Shown: positions 31,501 through 37,870 of the stretch, in pieces
How positions within the stretch are numbered: position 1 is the stretch's first letter
Layout of the letters: each line of letters starts with the position of its first letter
Source of the DNA: Agelaius tricolor
Taxonomy: Eukaryota > Chordata > Aves > Passeriformes > Icteridae
NCBI GenBank assembly: GCA_023055355.1
Contig: JALJCS010000002.1
Location: forward strand, 84,159,001-84,223,000
Direction: 5' to 3'
Length of the DNA stretch: 64,000 nucleotides
Program-made: the position numbers and the translations under genes
Notes under the pieces: generated by a model
What the model saw: the letters and a program-made list of their open reading frames with translations, nothing else
What the model was told of the DNA's origin: nothing
The model's database searches: none

Positions 31501-33728
31501 GATTATAGGGTGAAGTGTAATCTGTAATAATCCAGATGGTTCTATTTGTTGCTTTTTCCTTGCAACACATCTGTTGAAGACATTTAATATCTCTGTTGCA
31601 CAGCAGGAAGATGTTGTACAGAGTAAAGCCCAACTGGAGGAAGAGCAGAAGGTGGCTGCTGCTGCAGATGGGCACAGGAAGCAGTTCTTAGATGACAGAA
31701 TGAATGATGAGTTAGAACTGGCTGAGAAGCTGCAGAGGGAAGATGGCTGTTTTGGTGAGCATGTAGATAACACAGTTCTGTGTGGATGTCGGCGTGAAGG
31801 ATTCAACGACTGAACACAAATGAACTGTTCATTATTGGGAATAAACTTAAGCATAACTCCTTTACTAAGCACTCCATAAGTGCTTATTGGCAATATTGTT
31901 TCATGAAGCAGATGTATCTGTTTTCCTAGGCCAGACTTAGAAAGAAATCTCAGTTTGATACCTATCAAATGCAGCAATATAAATGGCATTTTTGGTAGGA
32001 GCACTCATCTAGCTCATCTTAAAACAATTGTAAAATCACATCCATTAGAAATTTTCTGTCAAATAATGTTGTCCTATGACATACAATATTATACCAAGAA
32101 GTGGTATAACACTGACACACAGTGTTATACCAGTAAATGCTTTTTCTAAGTGTTTGTTAAAAAAAAAAACCCAAACAAACCCCAACACATTTATGTGCTT
32201 CCAGAATTGGTCAGTACATCCCTCTCAAGTGCTGCATTTGTGTGTTTTTGCAGGTATTTCTCCTACCCCCACCATGCTTCCAAGGCTTACATAAAATTAG
32301 TGATTAATATTAGGGTTAGGTGATTAGTATTGCTTTGGGCAAACTTTTTCAGCCTTTGTCCTTATTTACCTAATGTTTTAGTATGGAGTATTTTGCAACT
32401 GTGCATAATTAAAATGGGTGGCTCCTAAAACTACAGGCATGAGTAGCCATATTCCATATGATCTTAGTGGCCTGTTTGTCAGAAGATTAATTATATAGGA
32501 AGAAACAGCACATGTAATTTCTTAAAGAGCTGTAATTTCTTGAAGGGAATTTTAAGAAATTAATGAAATTACAGAGGTGTAATTCCTTAAAATGAAATGC
32601 TGTGATGCATAGCTTTGACCCAAAGAGTAGAAACATTGACCTCTAATTCTGAGCAAATTGTACTTGCCATTAACTGCAGTGGGTGATTGTTCTAGCTTTG
32701 CTTCCTGGAGAAAAACTGTTTTACCTCCAGCTAGAAAAATTCACTAGAAACTTCAATATTTTTAATTTACAAAGAACCTTTCTTTCCATTTCCCACAGAG
32801 AGACTGTGCAATTTAAAGGCCAGGTGTACAGAGAGAGGGGTGGAAGTCCAGCAGGTGCCAGGGTCTGGAAACATCTCTCTCAATGATCTGTCTACATTAG
32901 CATCATCACTACACAGTAAGTGTTTTAAGTTAGGAGTCTGTTTCACATTTAGTTTCAGAGCATTGCTGGAACACCCAGCTGTGTGATTGAGCCATTAGTT
33001 GTGTAGGTGTTTAGTGGATAGTAAACCAGTTTATTGTTATGTTCTCTTTCACACCTGCAGAAAATGTCTTTGCTCCCAGGGATGGCGCAGGTAAGAAGTG
33101 CCTGAAGTGTGTCATGTTATGAGAGTGATCCTAGTAAACCTCAGCCTAGTGTAGTTGCATTCTGACCTGATCATCTTGCCCATGCTTTTCCTGTCTTCAT
33201 AGCTGTTTATGATTTGGGAATGTTGAGAGGCTGTAGAGCTGTCTTTCATCAAAATCTGACTCAGAGTTATAGTCAAGAATTAGTCTAATTTCCTCTGGTC
33301 TGTCCTAGTTACTCTGGCAGTAAAAGCAGTTTCAATTCCAATGCACCTTATGTACAAAAGTCTGCAGGCAATGGGAACCTCTGGACCTGCTGCAGCCCCC
33401 ATTAGCATCTGACCTGATAGCCAACAGAGGCACTGCTTTCAAAGAACTTGCTCTCACCAGTCTGAGGGCTGCCTCACATCCAGTGGTACTGAAAACCAGC
33501 ATTTCTCTACCTGTTTTCCAACAGGTATTTGTAGTGCTTATGGAAAGCCACTAGTTGCAGTGTTAAGTTTCTTGTACTTGGTTGTGTTTAGACAGAAGCC
33601 GGGCAGAGCTGGCACGCCGGGAGCGGGAGCTGATGGCCGAGGTGCGGCGGCTCAGACGAAGGATCACCTCACGGGCCCGAGCCAGGCTGCCTCCAGCTCC
33701 TTCCCCAGCTACAGCGTGCTCACCTTGA
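10512..33728 (+). CDS. TBC1D31: TBC1 domain family member 31 (WDR67), complete, 23 coding exons
   Basis: A WD40-repeat, TBC-domain and coiled-coil protein; in human it is a centriolar-satellite/centrosome protein linked to ciliogenesis. The exons listed below total 3231 nt: 1076 codons plus stop, no internal stop, every junction in phase. Human is about 1066 residues. Residues 1-345 hold WD40-like blades (VYVFDLNGNRF-type, SDTAQLWDLDTF-type, HLHLWCLELKQ). Residues 345-403 are a Lys/Ser-rich linker. Residues 404-640 are the TBC domain (KYRMFVWRSLLQLPENH...). Residues 700-975 are a charged Glu/Lys/Arg/Gln coiled coil. The tail (RRRITSRARARLPP) is basic. The TBC domain retains the Arg of the IxxDxxRT motif (VLQRTL) but has YMPLLAFPF where active GAPs have YCQG. 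The start was chosen over in-frame ATG 10410 because MERCDLG aligns with human MQSTDLG. Codon usage and GC vary sharply: exons 1 and 23 are GC-rich, the others AT-rich. Confidence 0.97.
10738..11100 (-). mobile_element. CR1-type LINE fragment, antisense
   Basis: Antisense CR1 3' region: GTTGGAAGGGGCCTCTGGAG, ATCATCCAGTCCAAGCCCTG, GACACTCCACCACTCCTTGG, then TGCTCCTCGTCCTGTCCTCC. It begins just downstream of the promoter CpG island in TBC1D31 intron 1. Confidence 0.85.
12037..12425 (-). mobile_element. CR1-type LINE fragment, antisense
   Basis: Starts ATAGAATCACAGAATGGTTT, the reverse complement of a CR1 3' terminus. It continues GAAGGGGCCTCAAAGATCAC, CCACTGGACCAGGCTGCTCA and CACTTCCAGGGATGGAGCAT. 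A clean, little-truncated 3' end. Confidence 0.9.
12895..13041 (+). CDS. TBC1D31: TBC1D31 coding exon 2 (residues 26-75)
   Basis: Acceptor TTCTTCACAG. Encodes VMVNIIHSVQGYHSKTIHFL..., then GDRQGNIYVFDLNGN, the first WD40 blade. Donor GTAAGA. Confidence 0.95.
13630..13745 (+). CDS. TBC1D31: TBC1D31 coding exon 3 (residues 75-114)
   Basis: Acceptor TTTTTAAATAG. Encodes FNLVQRTMQACTALAFNLRR, KTEFLVALADFSVKCFDT. Donor GTAAGG. Confidence 0.95.
15591..15769 (+). CDS. TBC1D31: TBC1D31 coding exon 4 (residues 114-173)
   Basis: Acceptor ACTTCTGCAG. Encodes ELVSWMRGHESSVSSISVHG and SGKYAITTSTDTAQLWDLDT, a clear GH...WD-type WD40 repeat. Donor GTGAGT. Confidence 0.96.
18075..18226 (+). CDS. TBC1D31: TBC1D31 coding exon 5 (residues 174-224)
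   Basis: Acceptor TATTCTTCCAG. Encodes VFFLPLNNTILSCFKDNSVF, AWEFDTLHCKYQL, ending KVFAVT. Donor GTAAAT. Confidence 0.95.
18679..18838 (+). CDS. TBC1D31: TBC1D31 coding exon 6 (residues 224-277)
   Basis: Acceptor TGTGATGCAG, a pyrimidine-poor tract. Encodes RDGRTLVAGGKSNHLHLWCL, then EFLPDSFDGGSNQ. Donor GTCAGT. Confidence 0.95.
19076..19276 (+). CDS. TBC1D31: TBC1D31 coding exon 7 (residues 278-344)
   Basis: Acceptor TTAACTTGTAG. Encodes VLGVLSQDNIMRFINIETCK, then NGRYIASVMENGSLNLYSVQ, the last clear WD40 blade. Donor GTAGAG. Confidence 0.95.
20440..20616 (+). CDS. TBC1D31: TBC1D31 coding exon 8 (residues 345-403)
   Basis: Acceptor CACCTAATACTAG, with a weak pyrimidine tract. Encodes PPPFTLRVVEDGPKYTSEAN, then a Lys/Ser-rich linker ending TSLENKE. 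It is the least conserved N-terminal exon and has no ATG-initiated reading frame, so it is easily missed. Donor GTAGGA. Confidence 0.88.
20617..21424. repeat. TBC1D31 intron 8 with TG/TA microsatellite and 31-bp tandem duplication
   Basis: A (TG)n run at about 21028-21047 passes into (TA)n to about 21056. At 21111-21172 a 31-bp unit starting TTTGCTATATGCATCATTTA occurs twice in perfect head-to-tail copies. No other signal was recognised. Confidence 0.9.
21425..21504 (+). CDS. TBC1D31: TBC1D31 coding exon 9 (residues 404-430)
   Basis: Acceptor CTGTTTTGTAG. Encodes NELPGGLNKKRLQALLKGFG, EYPAKY: the beginning of the TBC domain. Donor GTGTTT. Confidence 0.94.
21608..21754 (+). CDS. TBC1D31: TBC1D31 coding exon 10 (residues 430-479)
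   Basis: Acceptor TTTAATTGCAG. Encodes RMFVWRSLLQLPENHLAFSS (the R-x-x-x-W-x-x-L TBC motif A region), ending KLLRVLQR. Donor GTAAAA. Confidence 0.95.
22033..22166 (+). CDS. TBC1D31: TBC1D31 coding exon 11 (residues 479-524)
   Basis: Acceptor CTCTGTGTACAG. Encodes TLSALAHWSAIFAETPYMPL, LAFPFVKLFQNNQLICFEVV: the TBC core where Arg- and Gln-finger motifs are expected. Donor GTAAGG. Confidence 0.95.
23173..23306 (+). CDS. TBC1D31: TBC1D31 coding exon 12 (residues 524-568)
   Basis: Acceptor TTCTCTTTCAG. Encodes NFCQHWFEYFPNPPINVLAM, then HHDKELLQHLIKYHVTSQ. Donor GTAATA. Confidence 0.95.
23884..24063 (+). CDS. TBC1D31: TBC1D31 coding exon 13 (residues 569-628)
   Basis: Acceptor CCCAAATAATTTAG. 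Encodes VYAWPLLETLLSEVLTREEW and the helical end of the TBC domain, ending NQAADFE. Donor GTAAAC. Confidence 0.95.
25043..25275 (+). CDS. TBC1D31: TBC1D31 coding exon 14 (residues 629-706)
   Basis: Acceptor TGTCTCTTACAG. Encodes YFFHHRNNVDINVVIKEAYH, then TKGQYPVFNKYPMFIVNYQ and IEYLRER. It leads from the TBC domain into the coiled coil. Donor GTACTA. Confidence 0.95.
25875..26024 (+). CDS. TBC1D31: TBC1D31 coding exon 15 (residues 706-756)
   Basis: Acceptor TTCCATGTAG. Encodes a Glu/Gln/Lys-rich helix, QLAHESEAKAQEQKAEDEAW and so on: start of the coiled coil. Donor GTATTA. Confidence 0.94.
26586..26715 (-). mobile_element. Short CR1-type fragment, antisense
   Basis: TGGAATCATTTAAGTTGGAA, then AAGATCTTCAAGTCTAACAG, CAGTACTGCCAAGTTCACC and CATGTCCCTAACCACCACAT. 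This is the antisense 3' end of a CR1 subfamily common in birds. Truncated, in TBC1D31 intron 15; a GGTT/GTTT microsatellite follows at 26727-26751. Confidence 0.75.
27215..27350 (+). CDS. TBC1D31: TBC1D31 coding exon 16 (residues 756-801)
   Basis: Acceptor GGCCTTGAAG. Encodes LAVVKRELKVKELQLLDASR, RRFLNYHQDQLQMELKHLDD: coiled coil, well conserved. Donor GTTGAG. Confidence 0.94.
28216..28290 (+). CDS. TBC1D31: TBC1D31 coding exon 17 (residues 802-826)
   Basis: Acceptor TCTCCACAAG. Encodes ASMRQQETNAVQDTEPESQK, QLFEQ. It is only 75 nt, and as I recall the human coiled coil is longer at this point. Donor GTAATT. Confidence 0.85.
30027..30167 (+). CDS. TBC1D31: TBC1D31 coding exon 18 (residues 827-873)
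   Basis: Acceptor GTGCTTGGCAG. Encodes HLIQDQEAVTKEMKEEVEAH, RRKMDLEDQRVQRLIEIDQE: continuous coiled coil. It has no in-frame ATG early enough to show as a free-standing reading frame. Donor GTAAGA. Confidence 0.9.
31012..31188 (+). CDS. TBC1D31: TBC1D31 coding exon 19 (residues 874-932)
   Basis: Acceptor GTTTTATTAG. Encodes VAEENLARAEQKHTDTDWRP and a charged helix ending AMREAEEKK. Donor GTATTT. Confidence 0.9.
31604..31754 (+). CDS. TBC1D31: TBC1D31 coding exon 20 (residues 933-983), NAGNAG acceptor
   Basis: The acceptor is CACAGCAG: splicing after the first AG gives QEDVVQSKAQLEEEQ, after the second (31607) gives EDVVQ..., one Gln shorter. Both keep the frame. The body is QKVAAAADGHRKQFLDDRMN, then ELAEKLQRED. 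Donor GTGAGC. Confidence 0.88.
32799..32915 (+). CDS. TBC1D31: TBC1D31 coding exon 21 (residues 983-1022)
   Basis: Acceptor CATTTCCCACAG. Encodes ERLCNLKARCTERGVEVQQV, PGSGNISLNDLSTLASSLH. It leaves the coiled coil and is Ser/Leu-rich. Donor GTAAGT. Confidence 0.85.
33061..33090 (+). CDS. TBC1D31: TBC1D31 coding exon 22, 30-nt micro-exon (residues 1022-1032)
   Basis: Lies between acceptor TTCACACCTGCAG and donor GTAAGA. It encodes K-N-V-F-A-P-R-D-G-A with split codons at both ends. It is required to join exons 21 and 23 in frame and, being a multiple of three, could also be skipped without a frameshift. Confidence 0.8.
33592..33728 (+). CDS. TBC1D31: TBC1D31 coding exon 23 (residues 1032-1076, stop)
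   Basis: Acceptor GTTGTGTTTAG. Encodes DRSRAELARRERELMAEVRR, then LRRRITSRARARLPPAP, stop TGA at 33726-33728. It matches the basic R-x-R-L/I-T-x-R-A-R end of the human protein. Much more GC-rich than neighbouring exons. Confidence 0.92.
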
Positions 33729-33854
33729 GGTGATTTGCACTGGACCTTTAGCTGCACTTTCAAATTATTAATCAGTGAAAAGCTAAATATGTATAGTGTG
33801 ATTCAGGATGGATCATAGACTTATTAAAGGCTTTTGGAGATATTTTTATATAAG

Positions 33855-33860
33855 AATAAA
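33855..33860 (+). terminator. TBC1D31: Poly(A) signal of TBC1D31
   Basis: AATAAA, 127 nt after the stop codon. It gives a short 3' UTR, with cleavage expected near 33875-33885. Confidence 0.75.
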
Positions 33861-33885
33861 ATCCTAGCTAGAAAATATGTATTTG

Positions 33886-35326
33886 TTTGTAACCTTCTTG
33901 TTATTTTTTACTTCTAAAATAAACTCATTTTTTACCATTAAGTTACTGAATGTGCAGTATTTGTGTACTTCATTTTTTTTGATGGCTGCCCTGACTTGAA
34001 GAAGCAAACCACTGTTAAAAATGTTGGTTTTGTCAGTGATGCGGAAGTGGATTCTACAGGTTGCAGCAGGGAAATTTGCAATCAGAGAAAAGAATCCTTT
34101 CCAGCGAGAGCCAAACACTGAAACCAAGACCCAGAGAGGATGTGGAGCACCTGCTGCTGGAGATGCACGTAGTTGTTACACATATTAGCAAGTTCATTTC
34201 ATGAGAAAGAATGGGAGAGAGGATCTAAACAAATATCTTGCTCTTCATAGTGCTTGTGGTACTGATGGCTAATGCTTTTGACCCAAGTCAAGAACATTAT
34301 GTGGTGTTACAGTAAAAGGGAATAGGGCAAAGTAAATTAAAGTGAATCATCCATAATTGCTACACACAGTGCTGATACAGGGGTAGACTTGGCCCTGTAA
34401 AAATATGAGGACTGGGATTTTAATTTGTTCTGCTTCCCCTGGGGTTCTGCTGATGCTCTTTGGGGCAGCAGTATGGGAGCAGGATGCTCTTGCTGGCCCT
34501 GGGGCTGAGGCACAGGGCAGACCCAGGATGATACCTGTGACCTGCAGCTTTTTGTCACCCGGGGGTGCGGAACAGCCTCTCTGCTGCTCGTTAAATTACA
34601 TGAAAACCTAAAACCACAAAGGTACTTGGTTTTCCTTGCCTTAACGTCCTCTGAAAGTAGAAAGAGTCACATTAGCAGCAACCAGGATCCATAGAAATCT
34701 CGTTGCAGCCCTCAGCAGAGTGTGGAGAAGAGGCATCATTGCTTTTCAAAGGGAGAAAAATGCAACAAACCAGGATCATCTCGGAGACAGAGGGAGTAGA
34801 TGAGAAAAGTTGTCTTTTTCTGATGATTGTCTTGGAGTTTACATATAATTATTTCTCTATTTAAAAGGAAATAATAAATCCACTGAGGTTTTGGCCTGCA
34901 CCATGGGCTATACGTGTATATACTTATGGTTTGTAAAAGGGTAAAGCTGTAAATGTGCATGAATTAAACTGGAGTGTTTCTCGCAGGCAGGGCTGGTGTC
35001 CCGCCCTGTCCCCACAACAGCTGCTGGGCCCTGCCCTCAGCCTGACCCCGGGTGTGCCCGCTGCCCACCGCAGGAGCCATTCCCCCTCCCCAGAGCCCTG
35101 CAGGGCTCGCAGACAGCCCAGGGGCTGCAAAGCGGCTGCCAAAAGCTGGAATAATTGCAGGAGTTATTCCCGGGAGCCCAGCACGGGCAGAGACGGGCCC
35201 TTGACCTGGAACCGCCGCTTCGGAAATCACGACAAGCACGGCTTGGGAGTCACCCACCGGTCGAGCGAGTTTGTCACCGCTAAAAGCGCGGGGGAGGCGG
35301 CAGAGAGCAAAAGTGCTGCCCGCCTT
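33886..35326. other. Intergenic, TBC1D31 to tRNA-Met
   Basis: AT-rich to about 34900, then sharply GC-rich. No protein-coding signal matching any family is seen. A T4 run on the minus strand at 35309-35312 probably ends the tRNA transcript. Confidence 0.55.
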
Positions 35327-35399
35327 TGCCCCGTGTGAGGATCGAACTCACGACCTTCAGATTATGAGACTGACGCGCTACCTACTGCGCTAACGAGGC
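35327..35399 (-). tRNA. tRNA-Met (anticodon CAU), elongator type
   Basis: The minus-strand sequence starts GCCTCGTTAGCGCAGTAGG and ends ACGGGGC plus discriminator A; 73 nt, no intron. The 7-bp acceptor stem pairs fully (one G-U). The D arm is GCGC...GCGC, the anticodon loop CTCATAA has CAT at 35366-35364, and the T arm GTGAG-TTCGATC-CTCAC is intact. The A box (TAGCGCAGTAGG) and B box (GTTCGATCC) are recognisable and TTTT follows 14 nt downstream. It differs from the human elongator tRNA-Met, as I recall it, at about one position. This is a nuclear Pol III gene standing alone between TBC1D31 and FAM83A, as in human. Confidence 0.97.
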
Positions 35400-36466
35400 G
35401 GCTGACAACGTTTCCTCCGTGAGGGCTCTTGTTCCTGCCGGCGGCCTCGCTCCCTCCAGGGCCACGGGAGGACACGGCCCGGCCCGGTCCCTCCTCCGCC
35501 CACAGCGGGCGGGGTCCTGTGCTGGCCGTGCGGGGGCTCGGGGTGATCATGGGGGACCGCAGCGTGACAGCGGGGCTGCGCTAGGGTGACATTGTGAGGC
35601 CCCATAGTATAACCCGTGAGGAGCCCCGCCGTGCCCATGTGGGGGACCAGGGTGACCCTGAGGGACACCGGGGTGACCAGGAGAGATCGTGGCCGAGGAA
35701 GGGAGGGCCGTCCTCGGCCCCGATCGGCGTTGGCAGGGCACAGTCCTGCATGTTAGGGTAATTAGATGGCATCATTTTCGGCCTAATTGCGCAGAACAGG
35801 TCAGGAGATAATTAGTGACTTTCGGCCGCGTCTGGCAGCTGCGGGCGGATGTTGGGGGCGGAGGGAGGGTCGGGGTAGTTTTTAAAACCACCCCAGAAGC
35901 TCAGGCCGGCCCCGCCACCGCCCCTCCTCGGCCCACGTGGTCGCTCCGGGATTAATATCCGAGCCATTTCATACCCTTCTGTGTTTCGTACATCTTTGTC
36001 TCATCTTTACGTGTGATTTTTTTTTTCCCACCCCATAGGGCACCTGACATAGCCCCAGAATCTGTGAAGGTGCCCTGAAAAACTGTCCCCGAAGACAGCC
36101 GTGCTCCCGAGGCCAGGGCGGCGGGACCCTCTCCCTGCCCCGCACGGCCTCAGCAGCCCTCACAAGAGCCCGGGCCGGCACATCCCCGGATCCCGCATCC
36201 TTCTGGAGCCAGGGCACGGCCACAGGGCTGCCACAGGGGCGCGGCCAGCCCACCCGGGTGCGGGAAGTGTGTCACACGTGGCGCTGCAGCCAGGCACGCA
36301 CGCAGGTATGGACACCTCGGGCAGGTGCTGCCGCCCCGCCTCCCTCGGTCAGACCGGCCGGCCCGGCTGCCCCCGGGCTCTGGCCTGTCACCTGCGCTCC
36401 ATCCACCTAATGACACAGCAGAGAGCTGCCACGGGGGCAACGTGACTCCAGAAGCTGCAGCCTGGG

Positions 36467-36507
<41 letters not shown>

Positions 36508-37260
36508 ACCACCACCACCAAAAAAAAAAAAAAGCCCTAAATGTGCACAATCAAGTGATGAGTGTTTGTATTTCTGATGCTTTGAGGCCAGCTCACAACC
36601 CTCCCTCCACGTAATATTCAGGATGTTTGGGAAGGGGTATTTTTCTTTTAATAGGATGGCGTAGTCACAAAGCTTTAAAGAAATAAGTGAGTGAATCGTC
36701 TATGGTAATAGCACCATACTCCGGACGGGGCACAGTGACGAAGTTCACATCTATTTTTAAGCCTGCCTGGCAGCATGTAGGTGCAGAACAGAGCCCATGA
36801 CTCTTTTTGCTGTTCTGCAGCCATGGACATGGCTGCTGTCTCTGTTCCAGTTCACCATCAGAGCTGTTTTTTCTCCCTAACGAATACTATGGGAAGACAG
36901 GGAAGCCTCAAGCTGTTTTGAAGATTGTGTAATGATGCTTGGGAGCCTACCTGCTTTTGCTTGAGTGCTTTCCTCACTCATATTTCACAGGATGCGACAG
37001 GAAGGGAAATACAATCGAATCCGACGGCCGTGGTAAATTTGACTCGAATTCTTCGTATGCCCTGGGGCTGAGGTGGGTGCCTCTCAGATAAGCAATCTAA
37101 TCAGCTTTGCATTTGTGTCCCATCTGGAAACAGATTATTGCCGGAGTACACCAGCACCTGAGAAGCAAGCTTCAGGTTCGTTTTGAAGATAATTGTAGAG
37201 ACAAATTCAGGGAGTGTGACTTTGCCCGTGGTAATAAGATCTCTTTATTTTTATTCATAG
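35400..37260. other. Intergenic, tRNA-Met to FAM83A
   Basis: CpG-rich over about 35400-36460, falling to AT-rich after the poly(A) tract. It may contain a FAM83A promoter or non-coding first exon, but no splice donor or start site can be assigned. The open frames here look like GC-driven shadows. TTTATTTTTATTCATAG at 37244-37260 looks like an acceptor for a FAM83A 5' UTR exon. Confidence 0.45.
36467..36533 (+). repeat. Poly(A) tract with embedded CCA repeats
   Basis: A38 at 36467-36504, then TCAACCACCACCACC, then A14 at 36520-36533. It could be an old retroposon tail or simple-repeat expansion. The sequence just upstream is GC-rich and not recognisable as a retrocopy. Confidence 0.9.
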
Positions 37261-37387
37261 TTAATTCGTTCAGCCGAGGCGATTTCATGCCAGAATGCAG
37301 TCCTCAAACAAGAAGGACGATTGCCCTGCCTATGGCACGCATATGCATGGTGCCTGCCCGGCAGATCGGCTGCTGCGACAAAGAGCC

Positions 37388-37870
37388 ATGAACCACCCCA
37401 GACATATGGGCAAGATAAGGAAGAGGCTGGAGGATATCAAGAACCAGTCCCTGAAGTTGACAAAAGTGGACTTCAGCCACAACGAAAGCATCAGATTGGC
37501 CACCGACGCCTTCTTGGATGGTGGGACAGACTCTTACCTGGAAACTCTAAGCAAAGAGGGTGAGGTGGATTTCCTCTCCTCGGTGGAAGCTCAGTACATC
37601 AAGGATAACGCCCGGGAGTCTTACTATGCACAGGAGTGCCCGGGTGCCGACGGGGCAGCCGCGCCAAAGCAGAACGACGCCGGGTCGCTGCCTTCGGGGA
37701 CCTACTTCCCCACCATTTCTGACAGCAGTGAGCCGGCTCTGCTCCACACATGGATTACTGCAGAGAAACCCTATTTAAAGGAAAAATCTACAGCCACTGT
37801 GTATTTCCAAACAGAGAAGAACAGCAACATTAGAGACATCATACGCCGGTACATCCACAAGACCACTCAG
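37388..37870 (+). CDS. FAM83A: FAM83A coding exon 1 (residues 1-161)
   Basis: ATG with G at -3. Encodes MNHPRHMGKIRKRLEDIKNQ to IIRRYIHKTTQ, then donor GTATGA. A short upstream frame (37287-37391) ends in a TGA overlapping this ATG as ATGA. Confidence 0.94.

Larger units (their letters stand above)
13042..33591. other. TBC1D31 introns 2-22 (general)
   Basis: Introns longer than 300 bases between the exons listed are AT-rich. Apart from the CR1 fragment at 26586-26715, the duplication in intron 8 and short homopolymer or GTTT runs, I recognise nothing in them: no snoRNA, miRNA or second gene that I can support by reading. Confidence 0.5.

Noticed and set aside
35500..35700. Degenerate GGGTGACC-type repetition suggesting a structured element
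   Set aside because: Copies are few, irregularly spaced and poorly matched; simple GC-rich drift explains it as well.
37201..37260. Donor-like GTAATA at 37231 as the end of a FAM83A 5' exon
   Set aside because: It would leave a 30-base intron before the acceptor-like site at 37260, which is too short for a vertebrate intron.
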